64,000 nt of DNA from NCBI GenBank assembly GCA_021292105.1, contig CM037860.1:11116698-11180697 (forward strand), in the 5' to 3' direction. The number at the start of each line of letters is the position of its first letter. Position 1 is the stretch's first letter. Source of the DNA: Anadara kagoshimensis (Eukaryota > Mollusca > Bivalvia > Arcoida > Arcidae). The translations under genes were made by a program, and so were the position numbers. The notes below the pieces were generated by a model, which saw only the letters and a program-made list of their open reading frames with translations, did no database searches and was not told the origin of the DNA. This document shows positions 1-11,216 of this stretch, piece after piece.

Positions 1-1029
1 AATTAAAAGCTAAAGTAAAAATGCATTAAGGCGTCCATTTGCGTCGATTTAGGAATGATTCGTGCACATACTAATCACTAGTTCTTTAAGTCTTCTCTTG
101 TTATGTATTCAGGCTTTCTCTTTTTCAATAAGATTTTCCCACATGTTTTCAGAATTCAAACGTCATTTGTATCCCTTATGAATTTACTCGCATGTTCGTT
201 TTAATGCATCTACGATACTCATTGGAAGGTTTTTTTCAAATTTAACGTTCAAGCACTACATTTGAAAAATCAAAGGATAATGAACAACAGCCAAATTCAT
301 ATGCTTTCTGACACTTTTTAAAATGGACAAAACAAAGATATCATAACTGAAGGTAAATAACCAAATATTCTGAATATTCCACCAAATCAAGTTTGGAATA
401 AATCAGTGAAATCATTTCTATACTTTGAATAGAATAATGTCGAGAAAGCACTTATTATCACGACAAACTAGCATGCAGATGGAAGTGACATTCAGATATC
501 TAAGTCCGTATTACATAACAATATAAACTTATAATTATGAATCGTTTTATTACACCTGACCTTTAGTGTCGATTCAACTGATATTCGCAACTGTGAAAAA
601 TTAGTTTAATGATGGTCTATTTTCAGCATTTGGACACGAAAACGGTATCATTATCATTCGATGTACACGGAAAACAAAGATGCTGAAGGGCAATGGTAAA
701 TATTTGTCTGGCATTTAAAGTTTTGTGTTCAGACACTTCTATTATAAAACAGATTAATTCATCAGAGCCTTTTGTTAAATCTCAAAATTACCAGTACACA
801 ATCTGTTGTTATTGCATAAAATTTGACAGTTGATCAGGAAATTGCGATATCGAATTGATTAAGGTATTCAATAGATACTTTTTTATTGAATAAGAATTGC
901 ACTGATATATTAGCGACATATTATAATTTAGTGGTTAATACAGGTAGTACTTTAATAATCGAACACATACTTGCTTTTGCTAATGTTGTGCAGAAATATA
1001 AATTTATAGAGGTTTATTTCTTCAAATAA
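1..1029. other. AT-rich spacer, no gene seen
   Basis: No open frame of useful length, no RNA gene and no recognisable repeat was found here. Composition is uniformly AT-rich with stop codons in all frames. Confidence 0.5.
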
Positions 1030-1200
1030 ACAACAAACATACTATTGCATGTCCGAATCACAACCCCGAAGCAAAGTAAAAAAATTGGAATTATCAAATT
1101 AGATTGGAAACCTTTACTTCCACCAGGGAAGTGATGTCGGGTGATCCGGGAGATTTAAAATCTCCTGTTTATCTAGCTACACCTGCAACGTGTTTAAACA
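1030..1200 (-). mobile_element. RT3 repeat copy 1, diverged
   Basis: This copy carries the family's 3' terminus (low-coordinate side), the region matching GGATTGTGATTCGGACATG on the minus strand, and both hairpin regions. It is damaged: the GGTGCT/AGCACC hairpin has lost pairing. The far end dissolves near 1200 before any RT coding. An apparent 111-codon frame starting at 1104 runs out of this repeat into spacer and is not a gene. Confidence 0.75.
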
Positions 1201-1339
1201 CAGAGATTATTTGTTTTTTAATTGTCAATTTAACATGTATGCGAAGCTTTTTAGAAATGTTTTACTTTGTTTTTAAAAACTATTTTTGGTTCAATTGTTA
1301 CATATACCGCTTTATTTTTTGTTTAAATTTGAACTCTTG

Positions 1340-1760
1340 CCACCTTAAACAATTTACACACACAGAAATCATGTTTAAGGGAAAAACTTTTGTTCTGAAG
1401 AAGCCTCTATGTGTAAATGAACAAAAGCACTTGTTTTAAGAAGGGTTCTAAACACGACAAATTGTGACATAAATAACTGCTCAATACAGATAAACAGATA
1501 TCTGACCTCTTATCACAGTAAATTCATTTCCAAAAGTTTTTTTTTCTTTTCTCTGGATTATTTCCAGTACATATGCACCTGACAACAAAACCTACATTTA
1601 CTATCACTTAAATAAGATATAAAATAAAGTATTTCGCAGCTGAAAGGTAAAAATATAAAAACTCAAGATATCCATATAAAATAAGGATGATTATTTGACT
1701 CTTGTCTCTCTAATGTAAACTGTGACGAAACATGAAGTGTGTTGCTGTGTTTAAAACAGA
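1340..1760. repeat. Diverged direct repeat, unit A
   Basis: This segment is collinear with 2650-3030. The clearest shared block is the sequence ending TTTTGTTCTGAAGAAGCCT (here near 1389-1407, there near 2692-2710). A second shared block is TTTCGYAGCTGAAAG (near 1632 and 2914), followed by similar AT-rich sequence. The two look like old copies of one duplicated stretch about 1.3 kb apart. No coding potential is conserved. Confidence 0.5.
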
Positions 1761-2649
1761 GAACCATAACAATGTTCTTTTTACAGCCATACTTTAATTT
1801 GCGAAGGACGTTGTTATACTGAATTTATATCTTACTTACATAGTTGGTAATTCATATAGCATTAAGAATAAGGTAAACCAGTTTTATAGTAAACGTACAT
1901 GCATTTTCAATAAAACAATATTCATACAGTAATAATGGTGCGCTGCCTTGTTCGTATACACCTATATATTATACATTAGCCATTTATCTTACACAATACA
2001 AAAACATGGAATATAAAACAGTACTATAGTACTTATGTATAAATACCACAGCATGTGATAGAAAAACAAACGTGCTGCAACAAATATAGATTGGTTAAGT
2101 AACTATTATTTCAACATAAAAAAATAATAAACATTTTATGTTTAAAATATAAAATGAAAGGTTTATACATCAAGTACGCATTTCATATATATTTCCAGAT
2201 ACATAAGTTAACAATTGCAAGATAGTATTTAACTTATCTATCAGAGATATCATTTAATGGTTAGTAATTGTGTGAATTCATAAAAAAAATCATTGCGTTT
2301 CAAATTTAAATTCTCGGAATTTAGATTAATTAACTTTCTTTTCTAGTTTATAAATTGAGGTACGAAAAGTAAAATTTGTTAACATCCCAGTTATATTAGA
2401 TAATGAGATATCAAGTTGTAGATGAGTGACGGATTGAGTAGTAAAATTTTGGTCTAACAATGATAAAAACGTTTTGTATTCACTTGACTCCAATTGTCTT
2501 TCAGCGGGAAATGTAATGCACTTGCTTCTGCATGTTTCATCGACAAGAGATACAGTCATTTTAAACACACATGTATGTTCAACAGTAATGTCGCTTCAAT
2601 TCATGTTTTAAGTTTTTAATTGTCTTTTCTTTGAAAGGTAACTGTGCCA

Positions 2650-3030
2650 TTTACACTTTTACAAAGTAATTATGTTCAAGGGAACAAAATATTTTGTTCT
2701 GAAGAAGCCTGAACAGAGCAAAACTGAATCCGTCTAAATGTAACTATTGCATAAATAATTACTAAACGCAGAAAATTCACACACCGGGTCACCTTTTACA
2801 GTATAGTTAATTTGGTATAATAATTTCTTTCCTCGGCAATTATTCAGGTACACATGCTGTAACATTATAATTACTCCCTTAGAGACAAATGTTTTATAAG
2901 AAGAAAAGCTTATTTCGTAGCTGAAAGACATAATAATAAAATTATGCAGTTAAGATATTTATATAAAGAAACAATCCATTACTTTTATACTTCTCTTTTA
3001 CGTAAACTGATTATCACAATAAAAACAAAT
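2650..3030. repeat. Diverged direct repeat, unit B
   Basis: Partner of 1340-1760. The shared blocks keep the same order and orientation, but spacing has drifted through indels. I do not recognise the parent sequence. Confidence 0.5.
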
Positions 3031-3313
3031 GACGTTCAGTGGTGTGGTAGAAAATTGGGTTTTAAAATGTAATACTAGTATCGTAACAAAAAGCACACAT
3101 TTTATCATATGCATAATAGAAACAGTAAATAAACAAATAATAAACCTGTTCGAAAGTATTAATAAATCGTATGAAAAATGACACTTTGTGAATAAAACCG
3201 ACATGAGCACATATAAATATAACTACATGAAAAGAAACATTTTGACAGCATGCGAAAACAAAAAGTTTCTTAATATATGAAATGTCTTGAAAAACGTGTT
3301 ACTTTAAGGCCAA

Positions 3314-3361
<48 letters not shown>
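3314..3361. repeat. (AC)n microsatellite
   Basis: An uninterrupted AC dinucleotide run of about 24 units. Confidence 0.98.
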
Positions 3362-3365
<4 letters not shown>

Positions 3366-4689
3366 AGCTACAAATAACAACATACAATCAATATCAGTTC
3401 CGTAGATAAAAAACATCGTATACATTTCAACACAAACAAAACATAAATCAGTGGTATGGACAGGCTTACTTGTAATTACGTACTATATTGCTAAATAACA
3501 CGCAACGATGTTTTAAAGTTGGATACCAAATGAGAAAAAAATGAAGGTATTTATGCTATCTAGAAAAATTAAGAGACAAATACATTGATATATAACAGGT
3601 CAACAGTATTTTTATTTTTATACATGTACATACTATATTTTTATAGTAAGTGGTGATATATGCAATTGTTTTCTTTTTTTTTCTTTTTTTTTTTTTTTGT
3701 TCTTTGCAATATATATTTATATATGCAAAGAGGTTGACACCGAGTGATATGGGGTAGAATGATAAAGCTTTAGAATTTGAACCTGCATTAACAAATACTA
3801 AATGTGAAGTGTTAAGGCTAGTATTATTAGCTAACCTGATCATAAGACCATGTGATCTTATGGCATGTGTTTAGCATGTGATTTTAGCATTTAGTTTTAT
3901 CACAGCAAAGCGTAAAGTGTTTTTTGAGTTATTGTGATTAGTCTTTGTCTTATGTGTATCATTCGTTTGATTATGTTGGGTCGTAAAGTAGGTCAAGAAG
4001 TGAAAGCGGATAAAAATGTCAAGATGGCCTTGTTTTTACAAATTCTTTCTGATTCATATAATACATATTATATATATATATGCTCATAACGTAATTTTAA
4101 ATTGGTTCTTGGTGTGATGCTGGTTTAAACCGACAGGTAAAATTATAACTACAGAAACAATGAACTGGCATTTGCTGTGACAGTTACGTGGTCATGAAAT
4201 GTGTAAAATTACCACACAAATAAGATATAATTGAGTTTCAAGCCATCAGTCAATGTTACGTGTTTAACTAAATTGGATTGTACATTGTTTCGATATTTAG
4301 CAGATAAGAACTCTGATTCGGATTGAGAGTCGAAATCACATTACTTGACATTCGATTGCCAATTATACTCGGTTTTTGAAAGCGTTAGATTCGATTATCT
4401 TTCATTCGATTTGACAGAGTTTAAACGTTGAAGTCCTGGTTAAAATCGTTATACATTGAAAACAAGTTTGAAATCCTAATCTCCGATAGCCAACATTTTA
4501 AATGATAAAATTCTGTTACAGTTAATGATTTCTACTGATTTAATTTTATTCTACTACAGAACAGCCATGCGAAACTTTGAATAAATTCTAAACAGAATTC
4601 GATTGTCATGATGGCGTGGTATTGATTACAATGCAAATAACCTTATTTAATCTTCAATCTTATAAATCAAGAATGTCACGGATAAAAAG

Positions 4690-4995
4690 CATTATACAAA
4701 AGATATAGTTAATGCTCAGAATGTATTGGAATACGTTCTAGAAAAAAGGTTTGGTGTTACTAAAATTAACAGAATCATTACTTTAGTGCGAATAGTACCA
4801 CAACATAATTTGTTTTCTATAAATTACAGTGTACGAAACAACAGTATAGCAAAAGTATTATTGATTTAAGGATATTAAATATATTGAAATGTGTTCTTGA
4901 AAATGGTTTTGTTGTTACTTAAATTAACAGTATCCTTGCCACAGTGCGAGTAACACCACACAATTGTTATTATTATTTTCACAATTTATCTAAAA
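4690..4995. repeat. Two-unit diverged tandem repeat, period about 159 bp
   Basis: The block beginning TATTGGAATACGTTCTAGAA at 4723 recurs as TATTGAAATGTGTTCTTGAA at 4882. It is followed in both units by a similar TTGTTACT..AAATTAACAG..AGTGCGA series. Neither unit keeps an open frame. No function can be assigned. Confidence 0.6.
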
Positions 4996-5530
4996 CATTA
5001 TTACAAAAAGTTTTATCTATTTGCCTACTGTATAAATCATTCAAAGAGGATAAACAGATGTACATCAGGCAGTATGTCTACTGGATAGTTTAGTGTTATA
5101 TGTTACGTTAATTGAACATCGTCAAATTCGTTTTTCTGTCTGCTGAACACATGTTTTGATACCTTTTGAAGTAATTTGCTTTTTGTCAAGTTAAAGAACC
5201 AGTGATATTTTATAAAAAAAATTTAAACATTCCAAATAATATAAGATGCATGTATTTTAATTTGCAATTCGTTAAATAAGTTTGCTGGAAGTCATTTGGT
5301 AAAGACATGTTCTGATAGTTTATCAAATATCTATCAAAATACATCGTGGTTGAGCTTTTCGTTTTATATATTATAATATATTATAATTTCCATCAAAAAC
5401 CCTTTATCATTAATAATCTCTTCGCATCACCTACTTAGTGTACATTACGTCTAAGAAGAACAGAGTAGAAATAAATGACAACTGTTATAATAACGCATCT
5501 GTAAGTCATACGCCGAAACAAACTTCATAA

Positions 5531-5593
5531 CTGGGTAACTCGACGATAAATTTAAAGTATTCATTTCCATGAAGATATTTTCGAGTTACCCAG
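5531..5593. repeat. 13-bp perfect inverted repeat
   Basis: CTGGGTAACTCGA at 5531-5543 is repeated in perfect inverse at 5581-5593, with a 37-bp AT-rich spacer. It lies about 280 bp upstream of the hammerhead-bearing repeat. It could be the scar of a small foldback element. No target duplication is visible. Confidence 0.6.
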
Positions 5594-5867
5594 CTCTGTT
5601 CGTCATATACATGTACCAGTTACCGATTTACCGAAAAAATGTACTTTTGTATCTAAGAGATATTAAATTCAATTTATATCATTTATCTTATTTAATATTC
5701 AAATTCTCCCCTAAACGTAAGACTTCCTGCTATTTGGCAGCAAGGGTAATATTTAACTGCTTGTCGGTAAGAGAATATAATTTATATTATACTAATATAT
5801 ATAGAAATGTCGTCCACTGTATTTACAAAGTTTTCTTTTCTGAATGCATAAATTATATTAAAATTTG

Positions 5868-6104
5868 AATTTCTCAAAAACTAAGGTATACTCCCTCATG
5901 CAAAGTATTTCCTTAGCTTAATTTGGTAAAATATATTTTGGTCCTTTGGGTAGCTTTTCAACATCTTCAAAATAATTTTGGTTTCATAATTTTGGTTTAA
6001 GCACTACTGATGAGGAATTGTATTCCGAAATGGCCGTCTAGTGCTGTAAAATTAAAACTGGTATAATATGTAATACAAGCCCTTATAATAATAATAATAA
6101 TAAT
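5868..6104 (+). mobile_element. Hammerhead-ribozyme-bearing repeat
   Basis: This stretch starts around AATTTCTCAAAAACTAAGG and contains TTTGGTCCTTTGGG near 5938. It then reaches the hammerhead at 6000-6045 and continues through TAAAATTAAAACTGG into a TAA microsatellite at 6084-6106. The order of these blocks matches a repeat I recall from bivalve genomes, whose members carry an ACTGATGAG..GAAACG hammerhead-like core. That recollection cannot be checked here. The homologous copy at 33.6 kb shares the ribozyme and about 35 bp downstream. The boundaries are estimates. Confidence 0.55.
6000..6045 (+). ncRNA. Type I hammerhead self-cleaving ribozyme motif
   Basis: All canonical core elements are present in order. 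Stem I 5' strand AGCACTA (6000-6006) pairs perfectly over 7 bp with TAGTGCT (6039-6045). The core CTGATGA is at 6007-6013. Stem II GGAAT-TGT-ATTCC (6014-6026) has 5 perfect base pairs and a 3-nt loop. GAAA follows at 6027-6030. A very short stem III (A-U and U-G pairs closing a GGCC loop) leads to GTC (6036-6038), with cleavage predicted after C6038. Hammerheads of this compact form are known from Penelope-like retroelements and animal retrozymes, where they process multimeric transcripts. Activity is inferred from the sequence. Confidence 0.8.
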
Positions 6105-6106
6105 AA
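6084..6106. repeat. (TAA)n microsatellite tail
   Basis: About seven TAA units directly follow the hammerhead-bearing repeat, possibly as its 3' tail, and run straight into the next RT3 copy. Confidence 0.9.
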
Positions 6107-6255
6107 AAACAAACATGCCTTTCCTTGTTTTAATTACAATCTCAAAGCAAAAGAAAATCCTTAAAACTCGCTAATTAAGTTAAGTTATTGAACGTGAACG
6201 TTCACCAGGGAAATGAGGCCGGATGCACGGGAGGGTAGGCACTTCCCGTTTAATG
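6105..6255 (-). mobile_element. RT3 repeat copy 2, diverged
   Basis: Its 3' terminus abuts the TAA tract. The ACTTCC-type hairpin region (TTCACCAGGGAAATGAGGCCGG in plus-strand reading, interrupted by substitutions) and the GGTGCT hairpin are both recognisable but mispaired. An insertion of about 15 bp sits before the hairpins. Confidence 0.7.
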
Positions 6256-6960
6256 TATTTGTATTATGTATTTACATTTATAGATAGATTTATGAATATA
6301 CAATTACTTCGAAAAGTTGATATACGAAAGCAATTCATACAATTTTGAAATCCAAATTGATGTTTAAACATAAAATATTTGTCAGAATCGTATGAATACA
6401 ATATTAAATGTGATCTCGTGACATTCTACATTTCTCAACACAATCTTTAAAATGTAAAAGGGGCATTAATGGGACACTGGTATAACGATAATTACTCCAT
6501 GTAATCTCTTGTGTCGCCCAAAGTGCGTCCGTCCCAGTATGTGTCTTGCCTTCCATGATTCTTTCATAATAGTTCACTGGGTTGTATTAACTATTGAGTC
6601 GGTAATTCTCATCTTGTGACCAGAGAAAATTTCCTATTTGCTAGTACAGGAAAACAGCTGTGGATAGAATCTGTAAAAAATAGTCTTTGAAAGATTACGA
6701 TGCCAATAGCTCTTCTTGGAAGTTTTAAAGAATATAATTTCTTGATTAAAAATTAAAAGTCTCAAAAGACTTACGAAGAGGATATATTGTAGTCACAATA
6801 AGCATCATTCTATATCTTTCCCTGTTTTAACAAAAATATTTATAAAATTAAATAAATTTAAAAAAAACCCACAAATTTTAGACATGCATTGATTTGTATA
6901 AGAGTTACAAAACAAGTTGATTTTTTTATTGCCAATAATAAAATTGACGATAATAAAAAA

Positions 6961-7115
6961 AATCAAAAATACAAATATATGTCCAAACCACTATTCAAAA
7001 GGCAAAGCAAAGTCAAAACATTGAAGCAAGCTGCCAATCAGTTAAACACGTAAAAGTCATGCTGGTCACTACGGAAGGATAAGCACCTCCTGTCTACACC
7101 GGGCACGTATTGACA
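6961..7115 (-). mobile_element. RT3 repeat copy 3, diverged
   Basis: It starts at the conserved terminus (AATCAAAAATACAAA on the plus strand) and ends near the CACCGGGCACGTAT block that corresponds to the family's CACCCGCCACGTGT. The twin hairpins are largely destroyed. Confidence 0.65.
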
Positions 7116-7870
7116 TCACTTTTATATAAGACTTGTGGTTGCCAATAACTTGTTTAACACATTCTACATTTAAAAAGTGTGAAATTTGCATGCCAATATT
7201 ATTTTTCATAGCCTCCCCGAGGAGATATGTCATGGCCGCATGTATTGATTTGTTTTACAGCATCATTCTGACTGGGCTGGAAGTGATAGTATTAGCTAAT
7301 GCAGATAGAGAAGTGCACAATTCTAACACGTCTGGTGATGAAAATGAAATTGAAAGAAACAGAAATTACGTAACACACGTCGTACACAATACATACTAAA
7401 ACATTACTTGAAACGAACATTTCAACTTCAATAATAAGGAGAAATGCTGCTATCTTTGTATATTTTGTATGTACATGCATATTATGCAATGCAAGTATCT
7501 CCTTAAATCAGCTTATCTGTCGTCCTAAACTATCAACAATATTTATATTCTTGTTAAACAATTACATATAAAAATAAGCAGGGTGAATTTCGATCAATTT
7601 TAGGATCCCTGTCACTTTGCTGATTGAGTGATATTTACACTTTTCTGATTTTGGTTCTGATAATTGGCCTTTTTAAGTCCATAAAATTAATGTTATTCTT
7701 TTTTTAATTGCGGATTAGGGTTTATTCAAAGATAATTCTTATTGTGTATTAAAATAACGTTGCATTACTGAAGAACATAAGCCTGTAACAAATGTGTTTA
7801 TTTGAAAATCCTCTCTAGTGGATTTGGCGGATAAAAATTGCATGTCTGTCTCAAATGGAGTTTCTGTATT

Positions 7871-7983
7871 ATAGTCAAATACAACATACCAATTTATATT
7901 CAAATTACAATCACAAAAGTGTGGCTGAAACTTTGAAAACTGACAACTTAAGTTAAACACGTAATCTTTCAACAAGGATGTTA
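7871..7983 (-). mobile_element. RT3 repeat copy 4a, old fragment
   Basis: A strongly diverged copy, recognisable from AAACTTTGAAAACTGACAA and the flanking blocks. It is cut at the first hairpin and followed head-to-tail by copy 4b after 2 bp, which suggests insertion of 4b into or next to an older member. Confidence 0.6.
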
Positions 7984-7985
7984 AG

Positions 7986-8131
7986 ATCAAAAACAAACAT
8001 ACTTATCCATTTCCGAATCACAATCCAGAAGCAAAGTAAAAACTTTGGAACTGACAAGTTAGGTTAGACACGTGAACTTCCACCAGGGAAGTGAGGCCGG
8101 GTGCTCCGGAAGGGTAAGCACCTCCTGTTAA
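7986..8131 (-). mobile_element. RT3 repeat copy 4b, well preserved
   Basis: Both hairpins are intact: ACTTCC-ACCAG-GGAAGT and GGTGCT-CCGGAAGGGTA-AGCACC. The 3' terminus ATCAAAAACAAACATAC (minus-strand GTTTGTTTTTGAT) is complete. The 5' truncation falls just beyond the hairpins at the CTCCTGT block, so no RT coding remains. Confidence 0.85.
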
Positions 8132-9342
8132 GACTGATTTTATTTTATTTTATTATTTTTTTGTGTGTGTTAATTCAATCTTCATTTATATATCAGATAA
8201 TTGACAAAACATTTGGTACAAACATACAATATGCCAAAAAAACTATACAATAGTTGTTTAAATTGGGTTGATAACATTTCCATAATAGAATGTCAATTTT
8301 CGCGCTTCTTGAATGTTCGCAATAACACAATAACTATAATATAATCCTCGCTCGGCATCAACTGTTTACTTGACTTGACTTGCCACGTCTAAAATTAAAA
8401 TTGGGAAAGTTACATGGAACTTTGCGACGTCAAATATCGCCAAGACAACCTTGAATAATAAAACATTATACTTAACAACAATATTAATATTTTAATGACG
8501 GCCGTTAAATTTGTCAGGGCCATAATTACCCTGTGATTGGAATATCCCTGTGATTGATTAATTTTTTAAATTTTTGTTTTAACTTCTTTCCAGTATTGAA
8601 GAAGTTTTTATAGAAAATAATAAAAAGTAACGAGGTTATAATTTTTGCGCAACATATATCCACTTCTTTCCAAGATTACATTTAAACTACATCGTCATCG
8701 CAAAAATTAAATGAATTCTTCATACAAAGGCGAATTTAAGTTATGTGAAATTACCAAAATTCACATATATAAGGTTTATCGGAAACATGCAAACCGAAAC
8801 AGGAAACTCTGTCAAACTTGAAAAATCAAGTAGCAATTGTGCTGAATACAGATTGATGCAATCTAGCAAATTTTCGGATTTTGACCAAATATTTCGAATC
8901 AATACATTCTAAATTAAACTTAAGGGCTTTCGTACATTTAAGACTGAAAATGATTTCAAACCAACTTCGATTACCAGCCATTATTAAACAAATATATTTA
9001 TTAAAACATGAATGGATAAATGAATTAGCGACATATAACATGATTTTACAACAATATCAGTATACACCCAAAAACAAATAGTTAAAATGTTAAAAAGTCG
9101 CAATAGGAAGAATCTTTAAAATTAATTTAATATATTATCGACCAGGAAATGGCATTCTAATGGTAAGCCTATGGGTCTACATGAGGAACTTTGTTTCTTG
9201 GACATATGGAGCAAACTTGGATGCATTCATAGTTTTTTTTGCCATAGAGGAACTGTGCGGATTATATTTAAAGCTAGATGCATATGAAGTTTTGACAATT
9301 CTTTAATTCCCAACATACTACGTTTTAAAGTATATATATATA
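8132..9342. other. AT-rich spacer, no gene seen
   Basis: Open frames of 66-71 codons on opposite strands at 8826-9081 overlap each other and have no recognisable motif. I read the interval as non-coding. Confidence 0.5.
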
Positions 9343-9562
9343 AGGATATATTTGACGTCTCATAGTTCCATGTTCCTTTCACACATTTTGATTACACACG
9401 GGACTGGTGTAGATAGGTAAACATGAGGTGCTTACCCTTCCGGAGCACCCGGCCTCACTTCCCTGGTGGAAGTTCACATGTCTAACCTAACTTGTCAGTT
9501 CCAAAGTTTTTACTTTGGTTTTGGATTGTAATTCGGATATGGATTAGTATGTTTGGTTTTGA
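9343..9562 (+). mobile_element. RT3 repeat copy 5 with candidate 14-bp target duplication
   Basis: This is the cleanest plus-strand copy without RT coding. It holds the 3' UTR block CATAGTTCCATGTTCC, hairpin 1 (GGTGCT/AGCACC, 9427-9449), hairpin 2 (ACTTCC/GGAAGT, 9457-9473) and the terminus GGTTTTGAT. ATATATAAGGATAT occurs at 9336-9349 and again at 9562-9575, bracketing the copy as a target-site duplication. Part of the left repeat (GGATAT) also matches the family consensus, so the exact 5' junction is ambiguous. Confidence 0.85.
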
Positions 9563-9651
9563 TATATAAGGATATTAGAAAAGAAACTTTTCTCCGTTAT
9601 CGAAGTAAACACAACTAAAATGATGAAGGACCGAGCCTAGTGGCTTTAGAG

Positions 9652-10240
9652 TAGAAGATACAACTGATGTCCGATGTACAGTTTTATTTTAAGACTTGAA
9701 CCTCAATTATGACGCCCACGAAATGCTGCATTTGAACCTGCATGGCAAAAATGATGATTTCATTTTTTCTATTACCAACTTTCCTTCTCTAGGCAGCGAT
9801 GTACTTGCTTCTCCCGCTTTTAAAGTGTTTGTTTAATGATAAATATACTATGATAGAGCTTCCTATTAAGGGAACCTAGTACAAGCTGATTAGAAATAAA
9901 TTGCTGACGCAGAGATTTTGCAAGGCCTGGGTTATTTAAGCCCTTACCAATTTTTGTGTCTGTCAACGCAGTGTTGTTGCTAGATGTTGTGTCTCTGTAT
10001 CTAGGATTAACCTAGAGATATTTCACGTCCCTTAATCCTATGTTCCTTTCATTCTCAATTTTGATTACATGCTTAGTGGTTGTAGCTAGCTACAAGAAGT
10101 GCTTACCCGGCAGTAGCACCTGGTCTCATTTCCTTAGCTTGGTGAATGTTCGTGTGATTAACCGTATTCTTGACGGTTTCAAGCGTTTTGCTTTGCTTTT
10201 GGGTTTTGATTCAGACATGGATACTGTGTTTGATTAGCAT
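9652..10240 (+). mobile_element. RT3 repeat copy 6 with RT-tail pseudogene
   Basis: One of the longest RT3 copies. Translating about 9652-9840 gives a degenerate RT tail: a DTTD...LNLNYDA segment, then KNDDFIFSITNFPSLG and ASPAF.VFV. This parallels the better-kept ASYLDL / SPAYGVFVSQLIRYGRAC stretch of copy 12. Reading then breaks down through indels. The 3' UTR follows (CTATGTTCCTTTCATTCTC, GTAGCTAGCTAC), then decayed hairpins and the terminus near 10235. The 65-codon frame at 10040-10237 is an accident of the UTR. Confidence 0.75.
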
Positions 10241-10281
10241 ATGTATATAAACATGGAAATTGGATGTCTGTACATCTTTTG

Positions 10282-10465
10282 TATGCCTGTCTGTTAATAC
10301 AATTACATTATTGTCCTGGATATTGAATAACTGTTCCTTCGTTATATGTCTGTCAGTTAATATAATTACTTAGGTGTCTGAGCATTGAATGGCAATACAA
10401 TTCTTATGTATCTGCCAATTAGTATACTTATGTTAAGTTTCTGGTCATTAAAAGACTGTACATTG
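10282..10465. repeat. Three-unit minisatellite, period about 60 bp
   Basis: Units begin at about 10282, 10345 and 10405 with TATGYMTGTCTGYYARTTARTA-like starts and then a GTCYTGG/GTCTGAG..ATTGAATRRC block. The units are clearly related but about 20-30 percent diverged by eye. Confidence 0.55.
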
Positions 10466-10734
10466 AAAGAAAGTGCATTTGTTCAATGTTAACACGGTAA
10501 TATGATTAATCTAATGATTAGTTTTACATTTGTAAAATCGTTTGTGAGTGAACATACTAACGTAGGTTTTCTTAACATTGTAAGTTGCCTGTACGCTCGT
10601 TAAGTCTGTGGTTTATCAAAATGATATGGTTAACTTCCAGAACCGGATTAATTGATTACCTTATATTTTACCTTATATTTTCAGGTTTTATTCAATTTAT
10701 TTAATTTATTGATTTAAATTAGTATTAATTACAT

Positions 10735-10890
10735 AGAATGAAATTCACCATTCATTTGGTCGGTGCTCCCAAAGGCTTAGCACCTTCTAACCTCTTAGTA
10801 CGTGAGCTACATCCGACATGTGTATAATGAAAATGGGAATGAAAGGAACATGGAACCATGGGTGGTCAAATACATCCAGGCTAATTTTGA
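10735..10890 (-). mobile_element. RT3 repeat copy 7, internal fragment
   Basis: This copy lacks the 3' terminus. It retains hairpin 1 (GGTGCTCCC..TTAGCACC), the CATGTGTATAAT block and the GGAACATGGAACCATG block, and ends near the RT stop region (CATCCAGG). It is truncated at both ends. Confidence 0.65.
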
Positions 10891-11079
10891 ATTTCATAGA
10901 AAAGTCGGACAAATAACAGTACAAAACGTGTTTTTATCGAGGTAAAAAATGTGTATGAAGGAAGGATATGTTTATCGCTACTGTCGTTAGAACTACTTTC
11001 AATTGCAAACCGCGGAAGAAATGATCTATAATGAAACGCCTGTTGCTCAAATAAATACAATTATTGCATACTGCGTTTA

Positions 11080-11216
11080 AATCAAACACAAACATACAAA
11101 TCCATGTCTAAACCACAATTCAAATACAAAGCAAAAATTTTGAAACTGACAAATTAATTTAAACCCGTGAACTTTCACCAGTTAAGTGAGGACAGGTGTT
11201 CCAACAGGGTATCTAA
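11080..11216 (-). mobile_element. RT3 repeat copy 8
   Basis: The terminus ATCAAACACAAACATAC is recognisable, followed by AACTGACAAATTAATTTAAAC and a hairpin region with several substitutions (GTTAAGTGAGGACAGGTG). It is 5'-truncated at the hairpins. Confidence 0.7.

Noticed and set aside
1104-1439. 111-codon plus-strand frame
   Set aside because: Antisense to an RT3 copy and then AT-rich spacer; not a gene.
3314-3361. AC repeat and other simple repeats considered as a CRISPR array or origin
   Set aside because: Pure dinucleotide runs without spacers; the DNA is eukaryotic.
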